64,000 nt of DNA from Anaerolineae bacterium (GTDB lineage Bacteria; Chloroflexota; Anaerolineae; Promineifilales; Promineifilaceae). The DNA lies in assembly GCA_030425205.1 (NCBI GenBank), contig JAUIAP010000029.1:1-64000 (forward strand). Direction: 5' to 3'. This document shows, piece by piece, positions 1-8,452 of this stretch. A program made the translations under genes and the position numbers. The notes under the pieces are model-generated. The model was given only the letters and a program-made list of their open reading frames with translations, did not search any database and was not told the origin of the DNA. How positions within the stretch are numbered: the stretch's first letter is position 1; every line of letters starts with the position of its first letter.

Positions 1-147
1 CGCCGTGACCTCTCTCTTTTCCGCATCGGTTGGGAGATGGTTCTTCGCCTATTAAACAATGGAGACCCTCTTTCTTTGAGGCTGCTCCCCTATTTTTGAC
101 TGTTTTCAATAACTGTCAGGTAGCTAGATAAACCTCTTGAATACAAT

Positions 148-859
148 TTGATCCATTTAACTCATCAACTTGAAGGTGTATCGAAAGTTCGTAGCGTTCA
201 TCATCGCTTGGAAGAGCGTTTTGTTCTCCTGTTTAGAGAAAAATGGTTAGATATTCGTTTTGGAGATGGACCAAGAAGCATGAGTAATTGGACATACCAT
301 ACAGCTTTAGCTATCGCAGATGCGGCAAAAGAACTTGGACTAAATTGCACGTTTGAAACCCGTGGCAGATTAGATGCTGTAATTGACACTTTTTCCGATG
401 AGCTTGGAGTATTATTTTATGCTGAATGGGAATCAAGACATCGCACAGTATTCGGAGAAGGGAAGGAATTAGACAAGTTGTGGGATGGGGCAAGCAGTGA
501 TCCAATATCACATGGATTCTTGTTTACATATTGCCCCATTGAAGATTATTATTCGTTTACAAAGGATGTAGTAATTAATTGGCAGCAGAAAAAACCTATT
601 AGTAATAGGTTTCCAAGCTTATTCTTGACCACCGTCGTTACTAAGGGTCTGTCCAAGAATAACTTCCCTAAGTTTTACGGGGTTTTAGAAAGAAACTTAA
701 GTACTTTATTTCTGGACAGACCCTAAACGCGAAAAGAGAGATAACGTATTCAACTTTCTTCGCACAGTTGAAATAAGTCAGCATGAAGTTGGTCTATGGC
801 ACGACTTATCATTAGTAGATTTACAATCCTACCAAGAAATCGTCGAAAGTATTCACTAA
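148..859 (+). pseudogene. Unknown-function gene interrupted by a MITE
   Basis: An open frame runs from a TTG at 148 to a stop at 724-726, but its last ~27 codons lie in an inserted element (645-723). A second frame, offset by one base, is open from 701 to 859 and ends with a plausible protein tail (about 40 residues after the junction). Removing the 79-bp element and one 3-bp target copy (82 bp, which is 1 modulo 3) joins the two frames into a gene of about 209 codons. The product has a cluster of aromatic and acidic residues, and I recognise no family. The gene is AT-rich and lacks the TCGGCCGA motif, which suggests recent acquisition. The TTG is the only usable start after an in-frame stop at 121. 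Confidence 0.75.
645..723. mobile_element. 79-bp MITE with 18-bp terminal inverted repeats and TAA target duplication
   Basis: The left end (645-662) begins GGGTCTGTCC and the right end (706-723) is its inverted copy, with 16 of 18 positions matching. Both ends are flanked by TAA (642-644 and 724-726), a 3-bp target duplication. There is no transposase inside, so it must be mobilised in trans. Its insertion breaks the surrounding gene. The parental IS is not in this window and I do not assign a family. Confidence 0.85.
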
Positions 860-872
860 TAAGGAGAGGCAA

Positions 873-1280
873 ATGGCTAAAAGATTTATGGACTCCGTGC
901 AGGAAGCACAATCACAGGTAACGGCAATTTCGCCGTCTGACCTCGTTGCAGCGTGGCGGGACGATCCCGATATGCTCGTGATCGACGTGCGCGACGAAAG
1001 GGACATTGCAGACACAGGTATTATGCCCGGCGCAGTTCCCATTTCGCTCGGCACACTTGGTTACAAAGGCGACGATTCCCTCCCCGAAAAGTTCTGGGAT
1101 AAGCGGCTGATTGAGCACAAGAAAAAACCGATCGTCATCACGTGTTTGATGGGATCGATGGCCTCGCTCGGCGCGAAACAGCTACAGGACATGGGGTACG
1201 AAGACGTGCGCTATGTCGAAGGTGGCACGCTGGGCTGGAAAGAGGCAGGGTATGAAGTGGCTGTTTTTTCGGCCGAATAA
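873..1280 (+). CDS. Rhodanese-like domain protein
   Basis: Single-domain rhodanese of 135 residues, a sulfurtransferase-type fold that carries a persulfide on an active-site cysteine. Residues about 20-60 hold the conserved start of the fold (Leu-Val-Ile-Asp-Val-Arg and a Gly-X-Pro-Gly-Ala type turn). The active-site loop is Cys91-Leu-Met-Gly-Ser-Met, followed by the usual Ala-X-X-Leu helix. The ATG follows a strong AAGGAGAGG ribosome site at 861-869. The sulfur acceptor cannot be deduced from the sequence. It sits alone between the broken gene and trpS, with no sign of an operon. The loop is compatible with thiosulfate or persulfide sulfurtransferase activity, but single-domain rhodaneses vary widely in role. 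Confidence 0.88.
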   Translation: MAKRFMDSVQEAQSQVTAISPSDLVAAWRDDPDMLVIDVRDERDIADTGIMPGAVPISLGTLGYKGDDSLPEKFWDKRLIEHKKKPIVITCLMGSMASLGAKQLQDMGYEDVRYVEGGTLGWKEAGYEVAVFSAE

Positions 1281-1299
1281 CACAATGATATGTGATAAG

Positions 1300-1369
1300 T
1301 AGAGAGTGAAAAGTGGAGAGTAAAATTCTTGCCACTAACCACTCTTCACTAACCACTCTCCACTAACTA
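1300..1369. repeat. Intergenic short-tandem-repeat hairpin
   Basis: Between the rhodanese gene and trpS the sequence is built from imperfect CCACTAA and CACTCTC units. The complementary GTGGAGAG units precede them, so the stretch can fold back on itself. The same style of repeat recurs at 10203-10320, 34325-34450 and 54428-54529. It leaves very little room for a trpS ribosome-binding site. Confidence 0.6.
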
Positions 1370-1371
1370 AA

Positions 1372-2379
1372 ATGACAAAACCAATCGTATTCAGCGGTAT
1401 TCAACCATCGGGCGACTTTCATCTCGGCAACTATCTTGGCGCAGTCAAGAACTGGGTTGCACGACAAGATGACAAGACCAACTATTTTTGTATCGTAGAC
1501 ATGCACGCGATTACTGTGCCACAAGACCCTGTGCAGCTTCGCATCAAAACGCGCGAACTGGCGGCGATTTTGCTGGCGTGCGGCATTGATCCCGATAAAA
1601 GCACGTTGTTTATTCAAAGTCACGTCCGCGCACATGCCGAATGTTGCTGGTTGCTCAACTGCATCACGCCGCTCGGCTGGTTGCATCGCATGACGCAGTT
1701 CAAAGACAAGTCGAACCGACAAGAGAGTGTTTTGACAGGGCTACTCGACTATCCTGTGCTGCAAGCGGGCGACATTATGCTCTATGATGCGAATGAAGTT
1801 CCCGTAGGCGAAGATCAAAAGCAGCACATCGAGTTAACCCGCGACATCGGGCAGAGCTTTAACGCACGCTACGAAGAACCATTCTTCACGCTGCCAAAAG
1901 TGATGTTGCCAGAAACGGGCGCACGTGTGATGGGATTGGACAATCCGACGAATAAGATGTCAAAATCATTCTCACACATTCGCGGACATCTTGTAAAACT
2001 GCTTGACGAGCCAAAAGAGATTTTACGTTCCTTCAAAAAGGCTCAAACGGATAGCGGCAATGAGATCATGTTCTCTGATGATCCTGAGAAAGCAGGTGTC
2101 AACAATCTGCTTGACATCTACGTTGCCGTCACCGAGAAAAGCAAAGAAGAAGCGTTAGCGGACTTCGCTAATGCGCGAGGGTATGGCGATCTCAAAGTGG
2201 GTGTCGCCAACGCGGTTATCGAAACGCTCACGCCGATTCGGGAACGCTATAATGAATTGATGTCTGACCCTGCGGAACTGGATCGGCAAATGGCGCGTGG
2301 TGCGGAACAGGCGCGTGCGGTTGCGGATCCGAAGGTGACACATATGAAGGAGATTATGGGGCTGGTATTGCCGAGTTAA
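1372..2379 (+). CDS. trpS: Tryptophan--tRNA ligase
   Basis: Class I aminoacyl-tRNA synthetase (335 residues) that charges tRNA-Trp with tryptophan using ATP. The N-terminal substrate motif Ser-Gly-Ile-Gln-Pro-Ser-Gly is followed by the HIGH variant His-Leu-Gly-Asn (about residues 8-22). The KMSKS signature is present at about residues 194-198. Length matches bacterial TrpRS. The ATG lies directly after a tandem-repeat hairpin with no clear Shine-Dalgarno sequence. It is likely a single-gene unit; a 12-bp perfect hairpin follows at 2400-2431. Confidence 0.97.
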   Translation: MTKPIVFSGIQPSGDFHLGNYLGAVKNWVARQDDKTNYFCIVDMHAITVPQDPVQLRIKTRELAAILLACGIDPDKSTLFIQSHVRAHAECCWLLNCITPLGWLHRMTQFKDKSNRQESVLTGLLDYPVLQAGDIMLYDANEVPVGEDQKQHIELTRDIGQSFNARYEEPFFTLPKVMLPETGARVMGLDNPTNKMSKSFSHIRGHLVKLLDEPKEILRSFKKAQTDSGNEIMFSDDPEKAGVNNLLDIYVAVTEKSKEEALADFANARGYGDLKVGVANAVIETLTPIRERYNELMSDPAELDRQMARGAEQARAVADPKVTHMKEIMGLVLPS

Positions 2380-2399
2380 TGCTATACTGTTCTCAGTGC

Positions 2400-2431
2400 A
2401 GAGATTCCATTTTTAGAAGAATGGAATCTCT
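2400..2431 (+). terminator. Hairpin after trpS, possible terminator
   Basis: Perfect 12-bp inverted repeat AGAGATTCCATT / AATGGAATCTCT with an 8-nt loop. There is no T tract after it, and the ribosome site of the next gene overlaps its end. It may be a weak terminator or a leader structure controlling the DUF4058 gene. Confidence 0.5.
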
Positions 2432-2445
2432 AGGAGAAAGCTATC

Positions 2446-3231
2446 ATGACATCACCATTTCCTGGAATGGATCCATATCTTGAACGTAAAGGCCTATGGT
2501 CAGAGGTCCACGCAGGTCTGATCTTTAGCATTCAACGAGCTTTAACTCCACTGCTGCGCCCGAATTACCGCGTCGCTATTGAACGAGTCAACTACTCTAT
2601 TTTACTAGGAAATGTTGAACCGATTGGTAGTCCGGACGTGATCATCTACCGCAAAGATACCTCTCAAACATCAACAGGGGGCGTGGCTATTGCTGAACGA
2701 CCGACAGTCGAACCACGCACGGCGATCATCCCAATGAACTACGAGTACGAACAGAGTTTTTTGGAGATTCGTGAGGTTAAGACGCAAAAAGTAATTACTG
2801 TAATCGAAATTCTTTCTCATGCAAACAAGCAGGGAAGACGTGGAAGAGAACAGTACGAAATAAAGCGAGATGAGATTTTGTCAAGCCGCACAAATTTGAT
2901 CGAGATCGATCTGCTGCGAGCAGGTCACAGACCACCGATGGAGATTGACGATGAGGATGATTACTCCATCTTAATCAGCAGACGGAGAGGACGACCGCTC
3001 GCTGATGTCTATCTTTTCAGCGTTCGAGACGCAATTCCAACCATTCCAATTCCGCTAAAACATGGTGAGGAAGAACCTCTTTTGGACATAAATGGGCTGC
3101 TGTCAGACGTGTATGACGCGGGCGGTTACGATTTGGCGATTGATTATAGTCAACCGCCAACGCCGCGTTTGGATGAAGAAGATGCAACGTGGGCGCAAGC
3201 GATTATCAACAGTCAAACTGACAGCAGCTAA
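2446..3231 (+). CDS. DUF4058 family protein
   Basis: 261-residue protein with the hallmark DUF4058 start (Ser-Pro-Phe-Pro-Gly-Met-Asp-Pro-Tyr-Leu-Glu, then Trp-X-X-X-His). It has a central block at about residues 105-155 with Glu-Ile-Leu-Ser-X-X-Asn-Lys and Arg-X-X-Tyr-X-X-Lys-Arg. Known members occur mostly in cyanobacteria and Chloroflexota and have no established function. The charged central block (Ile-Glu-Ile, then Lys) recalls PD-(D/E)XK nuclease folds, but that is my inference. A good ribosome site (AGGAGAAAG) precedes the ATG. The acidic C-terminal tail after residue 235 looks disordered. Confidence 0.85.
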   Translation: MTSPFPGMDPYLERKGLWSEVHAGLIFSIQRALTPLLRPNYRVAIERVNYSILLGNVEPIGSPDVIIYRKDTSQTSTGGVAIAERPTVEPRTAIIPMNYEYEQSFLEIREVKTQKVITVIEILSHANKQGRRGREQYEIKRDEILSSRTNLIEIDLLRAGHRPPMEIDDEDDYSILISRRRGRPLADVYLFSVRDAIPTIPIPLKHGEEEPLLDINGLLSDVYDAGGYDLAIDYSQPPTPRLDEEDATWAQAIINSQTDSS

Positions 3232-3275
3232 ACGCGGCTGTTCTGCAAAAGGTAGTCAATTAGGAGGTGTGTTTG

Positions 3276-3959
3276 ATGAAGTGGGTAAGTCGGAAACCTT
3301 GGTTCATTCAGCTTCTATTATTCGCTATTGTTGGTGCGGTTGTCAGTTTTTCCATAAGTGAGATACGTGACGGCACACTTATATCAACTGTTACACCTGA
3401 TTTTGTGGAGTATCGGAGATTTTCGGCCGAAAATCTCCCCATTTCTTTCAATGCACCACGCAGTTGGAAAATTGATACAGATGAACCAGACACGTTTATC
3501 GTCGGCAAACGGCAGGCGGGGATAGATAATGCAGTTGGGATTGTGGTTACTGTCATAGATAAAGCAGAATACATGGGAGATGCTGGAACACTTTTTGAAA
3601 GGTTAACCCAACATATCAACCAAGAAAATGCGCGACCATTACCAGAACCTTTAGTTGCTGGCCAGAGTGGGATTGTTGGCTCCACACAATTAGTCCACAA
3701 AGATGCAGAGGAAACACCCCCATTTCAGGCTCTTCATATGCCCATTCCAATTGAAGAATCCGACTCAGGTATCACTTGGTTGTTTGTTCCCTACGTAGGA
3801 TACAGGAGTGGTATTTTCAGTTACTATTTTGTGGCGATGCGTGCAACGGCGGAAATAAACAACCAAGTTATTGAAATTCAAGCTAGTTGCTTCGGCGGCA
3901 TCATTGATGAATGCCAACGTCTGCTTCTCAAAACAGTTCATTCAGTCGAAGTACATTAG
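3276..3959 (+). CDS. Membrane-anchored protein of unknown function
   Basis: 227-residue protein not recognised as a known family. Residues about 8-27 form one hydrophobic membrane segment after a short basic start, so the remaining ~200 residues should be outside the cytoplasm. The soluble part alternates short strands and contains two cysteines close together near the C-terminus, 7 residues apart. The start was chosen at ATG 3276, with AGGAGG at 3262-3267, over the upstream GTG that overlaps the ribosome site. It is followed after 12 bp by the amidotransferase gene, so the two may share a transcript. Confidence 0.7.
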   Translation: MKWVSRKPWFIQLLLFAIVGAVVSFSISEIRDGTLISTVTPDFVEYRRFSAENLPISFNAPRSWKIDTDEPDTFIVGKRQAGIDNAVGIVVTVIDKAEYMGDAGTLFERLTQHINQENARPLPEPLVAGQSGIVGSTQLVHKDAEETPPFQALHMPIPIEESDSGITWLFVPYVGYRSGIFSYYFVAMRATAEINNQVIEIQASCFGGIIDECQRLLLKTVHSVEVH

Positions 3960-3971
3960 AGAAACAAATTT

Positions 3972-4538
3972 ATGTTAATAGTCATCGACAATTACGACTC
4001 ATTTACCTACAACCTCGTCCAATACTTTGGCGAATTGGGCGCGGACATCCGCGTGTTTCGCAACGACAAAGTGACGCTAGACGAGATTCGTGCATTGAAG
4101 CCGACGCACATTTGCATCAGTCCCGGCCCCGGCAATCCAGAGGCGGACAGCGGCATCTCCAACGACATTTTGCGTGAACTCAGCCCGACCATTCCGACGT
4201 TTGGCGTGTGTCTGGGGCATCAGTGCATGGGGCATGTGTTTGGCGGGGAAGTTGTGCGGGCGGAGCGGCTGATGCACGGCAAAACGTCAAAGGTCTACCA
4301 CACGGGTGGTGACGGACTGTTCAACGGCGTGCCGAGCCCGTTTCAGGCGACACGCTATCACTCATTAATTGTGGAGGAGCCGCTACCCGACAGTTTGCAG
4401 GTGACGGCGTTCACCAGTCAAGGCGAGGTCATGGGGATGCGCCACAAAGAGTACCCAATTGTCGGTGTGCAGTTTCATCCTGAAAGCATCTTAACGGAGC
4501 ATGGAAAGTTGATTTTGCAGAATTTCCTTGATATGTAA
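3972..4538 (+). CDS. pabA: Anthranilate/aminodeoxychorismate synthase glutamine amidotransferase subunit
   Basis: Class I (triad) glutamine amidotransferase of 188 residues that supplies ammonia to a chorismate-using partner for tryptophan (TrpE) or folate (PabB) synthesis. The N-terminus Ile-Asp-Asn-Tyr-Asp-Ser-Phe-Thr is typical. The nucleophile is Cys80 in Gly-Val-Cys-Leu-Gly-His-Gln. The His-Pro-Glu-Ser motif near residue 170 completes the triad. The chorismate-binding subunit is not in the window, so TrpG and PabA cannot be separated. Its neighbours include no other tryptophan or folate gene. Confidence 0.93.
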   Translation: MLIVIDNYDSFTYNLVQYFGELGADIRVFRNDKVTLDEIRALKPTHICISPGPGNPEADSGISNDILRELSPTIPTFGVCLGHQCMGHVFGGEVVRAERLMHGKTSKVYHTGGDGLFNGVPSPFQATRYHSLIVEEPLPDSLQVTAFTSQGEVMGMRHKEYPIVGVQFHPESILTEHGKLILQNFLDM

Positions 4539-4539
4539 G

Positions 4540-5034
4540 ATGATGAAAGAAAAGCCGATTTTCAACAGCTACTGGGTCACCGAACAATTTTGCGCGGGAC
4601 GTTATCCCGGCGATCTCGATGATGCGATTCGGGACGCACAGGTCGCCAAAATGGAGGCGGATGGTCTCACCTATTTTGTTGATTTAACAAAAGCGGGTGA
4701 GCTAAAAAGCTATGCGGAAAGGTTGCAGAAAGGGCAGCATGTCCGAATGCCGATTCGTGACATGAATGTGACGAGTGAGGCGAACTATCGGGCGACGCTG
4801 GATGTGATTGATGCTGCGATTGCGGATGGGGAGACTGTGTACGTGCATTGTTGGGGCGGCATCGGCCGAACTGGCACCATCGTCGGCTGCTGGCTCGTCC
4901 GTCACGGCATGGAACCACAGGCTGCGCTCGACCAAATCACTGAATGGCGCAAAGAGAACAAGAATCGGTATAAGCCATCACCCGAGACGGCAAAACAACG
5001 ACAGGTTGTTTTAAATTGGCGGAAAGGCCAGTGA
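4540..5034 (+). CDS. Protein-tyrosine/dual-specificity phosphatase family protein
   Basis: 164-residue cysteine-dependent phosphatase. The P-loop His-Cys-Trp-Gly-Gly-Ile-Gly-Arg-Thr gives the Cys-X5-Arg signature, with catalytic Cys104 and Arg110. An Asp upstream (Arg-Asp-Met-Asn region, about residue 75) is a candidate general acid. The start could be ATG 4540 or 4543; a TTG at 4528 would overlap the amidotransferase stop. It begins 1 bp after pabA, so the two are probably co-transcribed. The substrate is unknown: phosphotyrosine, phosphoserine or a small phosphate ester are all possible. Confidence 0.88.
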   Translation: MMKEKPIFNSYWVTEQFCAGRYPGDLDDAIRDAQVAKMEADGLTYFVDLTKAGELKSYAERLQKGQHVRMPIRDMNVTSEANYRATLDVIDAAIADGETVYVHCWGGIGRTGTIVGCWLVRHGMEPQAALDQITEWRKENKNRYKPSPETAKQRQVVLNWRKGQ

Positions 5035-5086
5035 CGGGTTTGGAAGTTTCGGGAAATGCAATTCTCGAAACGCGGTTAGATAACAT

Positions 5087-5704
5087 ATGATTGAAATGTT
5101 AGATGAAGCGCGATTGCGAGATTCGGCCGATTTCCTCACAGAACACCATCCCCCCCTCGCCGCCGTCATCACAACATATGGCTACCCACCCCTCTGGGCA
5201 CGGGAACATGGTTTCGCCACACTCATCCATATCATTCTTGAGCAACAAGTCTCGCTCGCATCTGCCCTCTCTGCATTCAAAAAGCTAGAGGTTAGATTGG
5301 GAACGATTACGCCTGAAAACTTTATGACGTTAGATGATGCCGAACTCAAAGCGATCGGCTTTAGTCGTCAAAAGACGCGCTATGGCCGCGATTTGGCGCA
5401 TAGGATTTTGACAGGTGCGCTTGATTTAGAAGGGTTGGCAAATTTACCTGATGAACAGGTTCGCACGGAGCTGATCAAGGTTAAGGGGATCGGCATCTGG
5501 ACGGCAAACATCTACTTGCTGATGGTGCTGTGCCGACCCGATGTGTGGCCGACTGGGGATCGGGCATTAGCAGTCGCGGCGAAAAACGTCTTAGGGCTGG
5601 ATCAAGTACCAACTTATCCAGAGCTGGACGAAATTGCACTGGCATGGCAACCACATCGTGCAACGGCGGCACGTATTTTATGGCATCATTATTTGCAGAA
5701 ATAG
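5087..5704 (+). CDS. DNA-3-methyladenine glycosylase II-like (HhH-GPD) protein
   Basis: 205-residue AlkA-like DNA glycosylase that would excise alkylated bases and start base-excision repair. It carries the Leu-Glu-Gln-Gln-Val-Ser sequence typical of the family at about residues 46-51. The helix-hairpin-helix Lys-Val-Lys-Gly-Ile-Gly-Ile-Trp-Thr-Ala lies at about residues 131-140. The catalytic Asp is in Pro-Thr-Gly-Asp, about 20 residues later. It lacks the N-terminal domain of E. coli AlkA, like the shorter bacterial and yeast MAG-type enzymes. No iron-sulfur Cys cluster is present, which argues against the Nth/MutY subfamily. Confidence 0.9.
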   Translation: MIEMLDEARLRDSADFLTEHHPPLAAVITTYGYPPLWAREHGFATLIHIILEQQVSLASALSAFKKLEVRLGTITPENFMTLDDAELKAIGFSRQKTRYGRDLAHRILTGALDLEGLANLPDEQVRTELIKVKGIGIWTANIYLLMVLCRPDVWPTGDRALAVAAKNVLGLDQVPTYPELDEIALAWQPHRATAARILWHHYLQK

Positions 5705-5712
5705 GTGAGCAG

Positions 5713-6171
5713 ATGATTCAGAGAAGCCCAATCTATACGGCGATGGAGGATGATTGTTGGGAGCGACGCTACTATTTTGATGTCGCAACAGAAACGGTTA
5801 TCTGCGTCACAGAAGCAGTTCGAGGGGCTTTGCAAGCGATTTATGATGTGCAGGGAGAGGAAATTGAACAGTTGCCAACGCCAGAATTACAACGCGCCCA
5901 CGAGATCGAAATAGATGATGAGCGATTTTGGCGTATGCCGGCGGTTGATGCTCCTGAAAAGTTGATCCAGTGCGACCTGTTTGCAGAATCTGTAGATTCT
6001 GCGCTCAAAAATCTGCTCTACAGTGCGCTTGATCGACAGGATTTCGCATGGTTTGAGCGCATCTTAGCAATGGAATCGGCCGAATATAGTCGCTGGCAAA
6101 TCGCTTGGGATAGTTATCTCGAAGAGAAGTTCCAGACATGGCTTACGCAACAATCAGCCAATCATCCTTGA
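5713..6171 (+). CDS. UPF0158-like small acidic protein
   Basis: 152-residue acidic protein of unknown function, start ATG 5713 behind a weak GGTGAG site, 8 bp after the glycosylase. The opening 'Tyr-Tyr-Phe-Asp-Val-Ala-Thr-Glu-Thr-Val' and a later block of 'Leu-Tyr-Ser-Ala-Leu-Asp-Arg-Gln-Asp-Phe-Ala-Trp-Phe' and 'Trp-X-X-X-Trp' resemble the UPF0158 pattern (short hairpin, then an aromatic helix with a partner Trp). The match is from memory and tentative. The 3' end overlaps the convergent gene on the minus strand by 29 bp. Confidence 0.6.
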   Translation: MIQRSPIYTAMEDDCWERRYYFDVATETVICVTEAVRGALQAIYDVQGEEIEQLPTPELQRAHEIEIDDERFWRMPAVDAPEKLIQCDLFAESVDSALKNLLYSALDRQDFAWFERILAMESAEYSRWQIAWDSYLEEKFQTWLTQQSANHP

Positions 6172-6631
6172 CGGCAATCGGCCGATATCCCGCCCAATAG
6201 ACCCGCGCAATTGGCAACCAAAATTGCTCCAATTCCAAGACAACTTCGGCCGCGGCCCAGCGCATCGCCACCGCAGCAGCCAGTTTCATCTCGCTCAACA
6301 GTTCAACTGGAAACTCGCCATGACCGGCTATCTCCCCGATCGGCTGAAGGCTGAGGGAAGACGGAACCGTTACCTCACTCAATGCCAACTGATAAACCCG
6401 CCGTGTCGCCATCCGAAAGCGGCGCATTTTGCCCTCTTGCAAGGCGCGATTGTGTAACCCCACCGGATAAAAGGGTTCAGGCTCAGAAAGTGAGTGGGGT
6501 AACACCATGACATCAGTATAAGTTGTACGGGTAAGTTGGAATGGTGGGAACGGGGTTGGTGGAAGAGGCGCAGAAATTCGGCCGAACCAGTCAGCTTCCC
6601 GCAATGCCTCAGTGAACTCGATCAATGTCAT
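6143..6631 (-). CDS. Hypothetical protein
   Basis: 162-residue protein that I cannot assign. It begins with a short helix (Leu-Ile-Glu-Phe-Thr-Glu-Ala-Leu), has a Pro-rich stretch at about residues 22-32, and ends with a Trp/Tyr-rich tail. No membrane segment or signal peptide is evident. The ATG at 6631 is a guess because longer starts exist upstream and no good ribosome site is visible. Its 3' end overlaps the convergent UPF0158-like gene. The presence of TCGGCCGA at 6179 and 6579 suggests it is native DNA. Confidence 0.5.
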   Translation of the reverse strand: MTLIEFTEALREADWFGRISAPLPPTPFPPFQLTRTTYTDVMVLPHSLSEPEPFYPVGLHNRALQEGKMRRFRMATRRVYQLALSEVTVPSSLSLQPIGEIAGHGEFPVELLSEMKLAAAVAMRWAAAEVVLELEQFWLPIARVYWAGYRPIAVKDDWLIVA

Positions 6632-6805
6632 AGCAAAAAAATCTGTACGCAGTTTCCACAACGAAATCGCTGCAACTACCAAAGTGCATTGTACGTTTAA
6701 TCGATCTGCGCGGCAAAAGATTAGTACTGCGCGACTTAGAACGCGATAATGCAATAGGACAAGTAGTGCATTAACAAACGTCGATTCTGTCGGGAATCCA
6801 CCAAT

Positions 6806-6840
6806 TATAAAAACAATGCCACACCGGTCGGTGTGGCATT
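6806..6840 (-). terminator. Intrinsic terminator of ssrA
   Basis: Inverted repeat 6815-6826 / 6829-6840 (AATGCCACACCG and its complement), followed on the minus strand by GTTTTTAT. It starts 7 nt beyond the 3' end of tmRNA. Confidence 0.9.
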
Positions 6841-6847
6841 ATCTAAG

Positions 6848-7252
6848 TGGAGATGGTGGGAATCGAACCCACGTCCGTGAAATTTAGCGCATAAACCTCT
6901 ACAAGCTTAGTGGGACTACTTAAACATTTAACCCCTCGTGCGCCGTCTCACTGGCTCAATACTGGGGGCGATCTGCTGGATGCCGAAGCACCGCCTCTAG
7001 CCCTATATAGCAGACTCTATAGGGGGCAAATTGACATTTATGACATCCGGAATCACGCTTGGCCAATTAACAATCGTGTCGGACGCAGCACCCGTGAGGG
7101 CCGGTGGCTCTTTAGCCTCGCTTATGCAGCGAGTGGAAGAGCGCTGTAAGAACGTGCGTTGTTTGCACTTATGGTTTTGTCCAGTTTTACGAGTTAGAGC
7201 AGCTCGGCTTGCAGTCCATGACCAACCTTCCCCGTCGAAGCCAGTCATCCCC
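6848..7252 (-). ncRNA. ssrA: Transfer-messenger RNA (tmRNA)
   Basis: One-piece tmRNA of about 405 nt that rescues stalled ribosomes and tags truncated proteins for proteolysis. The 5' end GGGGATGACTGGCTTCGACG pairs with the 3' acceptor strand CATCTCC (with one G-U pair), and a T-arm with GTTCGATTC precedes it. The discriminator base is A and the CCA is not encoded. The resume codon GCA lies at 7166-7164 and the tag frame runs to TAA at 7122, giving ANNARSYSALPLAA. The Leu-Ala-Ala end is the usual ClpXP degron. A terminator follows at 6806-6840. SmpB is not in the window. Confidence 0.97.
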
Positions 7253-7318
7253 ATGCAGAAGAAAGTATAGCATGATTTTATTTGAAATGGATAGATGGTA
7301 GATTAATCTACGATTGAC

Positions 7319-7352
7319 GATTTACGATTTACGCGCGCGTAAATCGTAAATC
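7319..7352. repeat. 34-bp perfect palindrome of GATTTAC heptamers
   Basis: Two GATTTAC units, a GCGCGC centre and two GTAAATC units form a perfect 34-bp palindrome between ssrA and the dehydrogenase gene. The same heptamer makes another hairpin at 60184-60252. It lies 21 bp beyond the dehydrogenase stop and could help end that transcript, although no T tract follows. Confidence 0.8.
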
Positions 7353-7372
7353 CAAAATCGCAAATTGATTCT

Positions 7373-8452
7373 TTATCCCAATGAAGACCAAACGGCTAGC
7401 TTAGATTTCACACGACGAATGACCTCATCGGTGAAGTCTGTCGTTTGTGCCTGCCCACCAAGATCAGAGGTGCGAACGCCGTCATAGACCGTTTCAAAGG
7501 TCGCTTCATAGATTGCACGGCTGATTTGCTTCGCCTGTTGCTCTCTAAAATAGCTGTAGAGTCCCGCACATGCCAAAATCATTGCCATCGGGTTGGCGAC
7601 ATTGCGCCCAAGTAGCGCGGGAGCCGTGCCGTGTGGGGCTTCGGCCATCACGCAGTCAACCTTATAGTCGTCGTCAAGCGAAATCACCATGGACTCATTG
7701 CCAGCAATGGAGCCGAACATGGCGAGAACGAGGTCGGAGATAAGGTCGCCGTCGCGGTTAAGCGTGGGGATGACGAGTGGTTCACCGTTGGTTCGCATGA
7801 GCAACGCAAGCATCGCATCGACGAGTTGGGGATCGTAACGAATGTCGGGGTAGCGTTTTGAAGCCGCATCTAGCTCTTCTTTGAACATCCCTTCATACGT
7901 TGGGCTAACCGTGTATTTGGGTCCCCCAAACACTTTTGCGCCCACTTTGCGGGCGTGTTGGAAACTGTATTCTGAAACGGCACGACAAAGCCAGCGGGAG
8001 ATCACCTCGGTACGTGCGCCGATCTCCTCATTTGTGCCAGCTTCTCCTTCGCGCCACTCTTTGGCCCCATATGCGCCGCCGCGTGCCATGCGAATAATGG
8101 AAATTGGCGAGTGGATGCCGCCCATCGGCCGAACACCGGGAATTCTGCGACCTGTCCGCAAAATGATCTCTGCATCAATTGCCTCGCGCAAAATCGCATT
8201 TGGGCTGCCGACATCACCCTGCGTTTCAGGCGTGATCGTCGCTGCTTTTAATCCGATGTGATGTTCACGCATCGCTTCACCAGCTTCATAGACAACTTTG
8301 TTTTTTGTCTTGCGGCGATTTTCTAGCGAGAGATCATAGGTTAAAAATTCAACATCATAGCCCGTTACGGCTGGGTCGATGACGCGCAACGCCTCATCGA
8401 GTAATTCCTGTCCTGTTTCGTCCCCTTGCAGGACGACAATTTTTCGAGTCAT
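7373..8452 (-). CDS. Isocitrate/isopropylmalate dehydrogenase family protein
   Basis: 359-residue beta-decarboxylating dehydrogenase that oxidises a 2R-hydroxyacid (isocitrate, 3-isopropylmalate or a relative). The N-terminus Val-Leu-Gln-Gly-Asp-Glu-Thr-Gly-Gln-Glu-Leu matches the family's GDGIG-like start. The metal/cofactor region Asp-Leu-Ile-Ser-Asp-Leu-Val-Leu-Ala is at about residue 240. The NAD-binding stretch Glu-Ala-Pro-His-Gly-Thr-Ala-Pro, then Asn-Pro-Met-Ala, is at about residues 276-296. The absence of leuA/C/D nearby and the longer loops favour an isocitrate dehydrogenase-like role, but substrate choice needs the substrate-loop residues compared with known enzymes. It is a single gene on this strand. 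Confidence 0.88.
   Translation of the reverse strand: MTRKIVVLQGDETGQELLDEALRVIDPAVTGYDVEFLTYDLSLENRRKTKNKVVYEAGEAMREHHIGLKAATITPETQGDVGSPNAILREAIDAEIILRTGRRIPGVRPMGGIHSPISIIRMARGGAYGAKEWREGEAGTNEEIGARTEVISRWLCRAVSEYSFQHARKVGAKVFGGPKYTVSPTYEGMFKEELDAASKRYPDIRYDPQLVDAMLALLMRTNGEPLVIPTLNRDGDLISDLVLAMFGSIAGNESMVISLDDDYKVDCVMAEAPHGTAPALLGRNVANPMAMILACAGLYSYFREQQAKQISRAIYEATFETVYDGVRTSDLGGQAQTTDFTDEVIRRVKSKLAVWSSLG

Noticed and set aside
7003-7270. Two short open frames over the tmRNA gene
   Set aside because: The region folds as tmRNA with paired ends, T-arm and a tag frame; the longer frames are chance.
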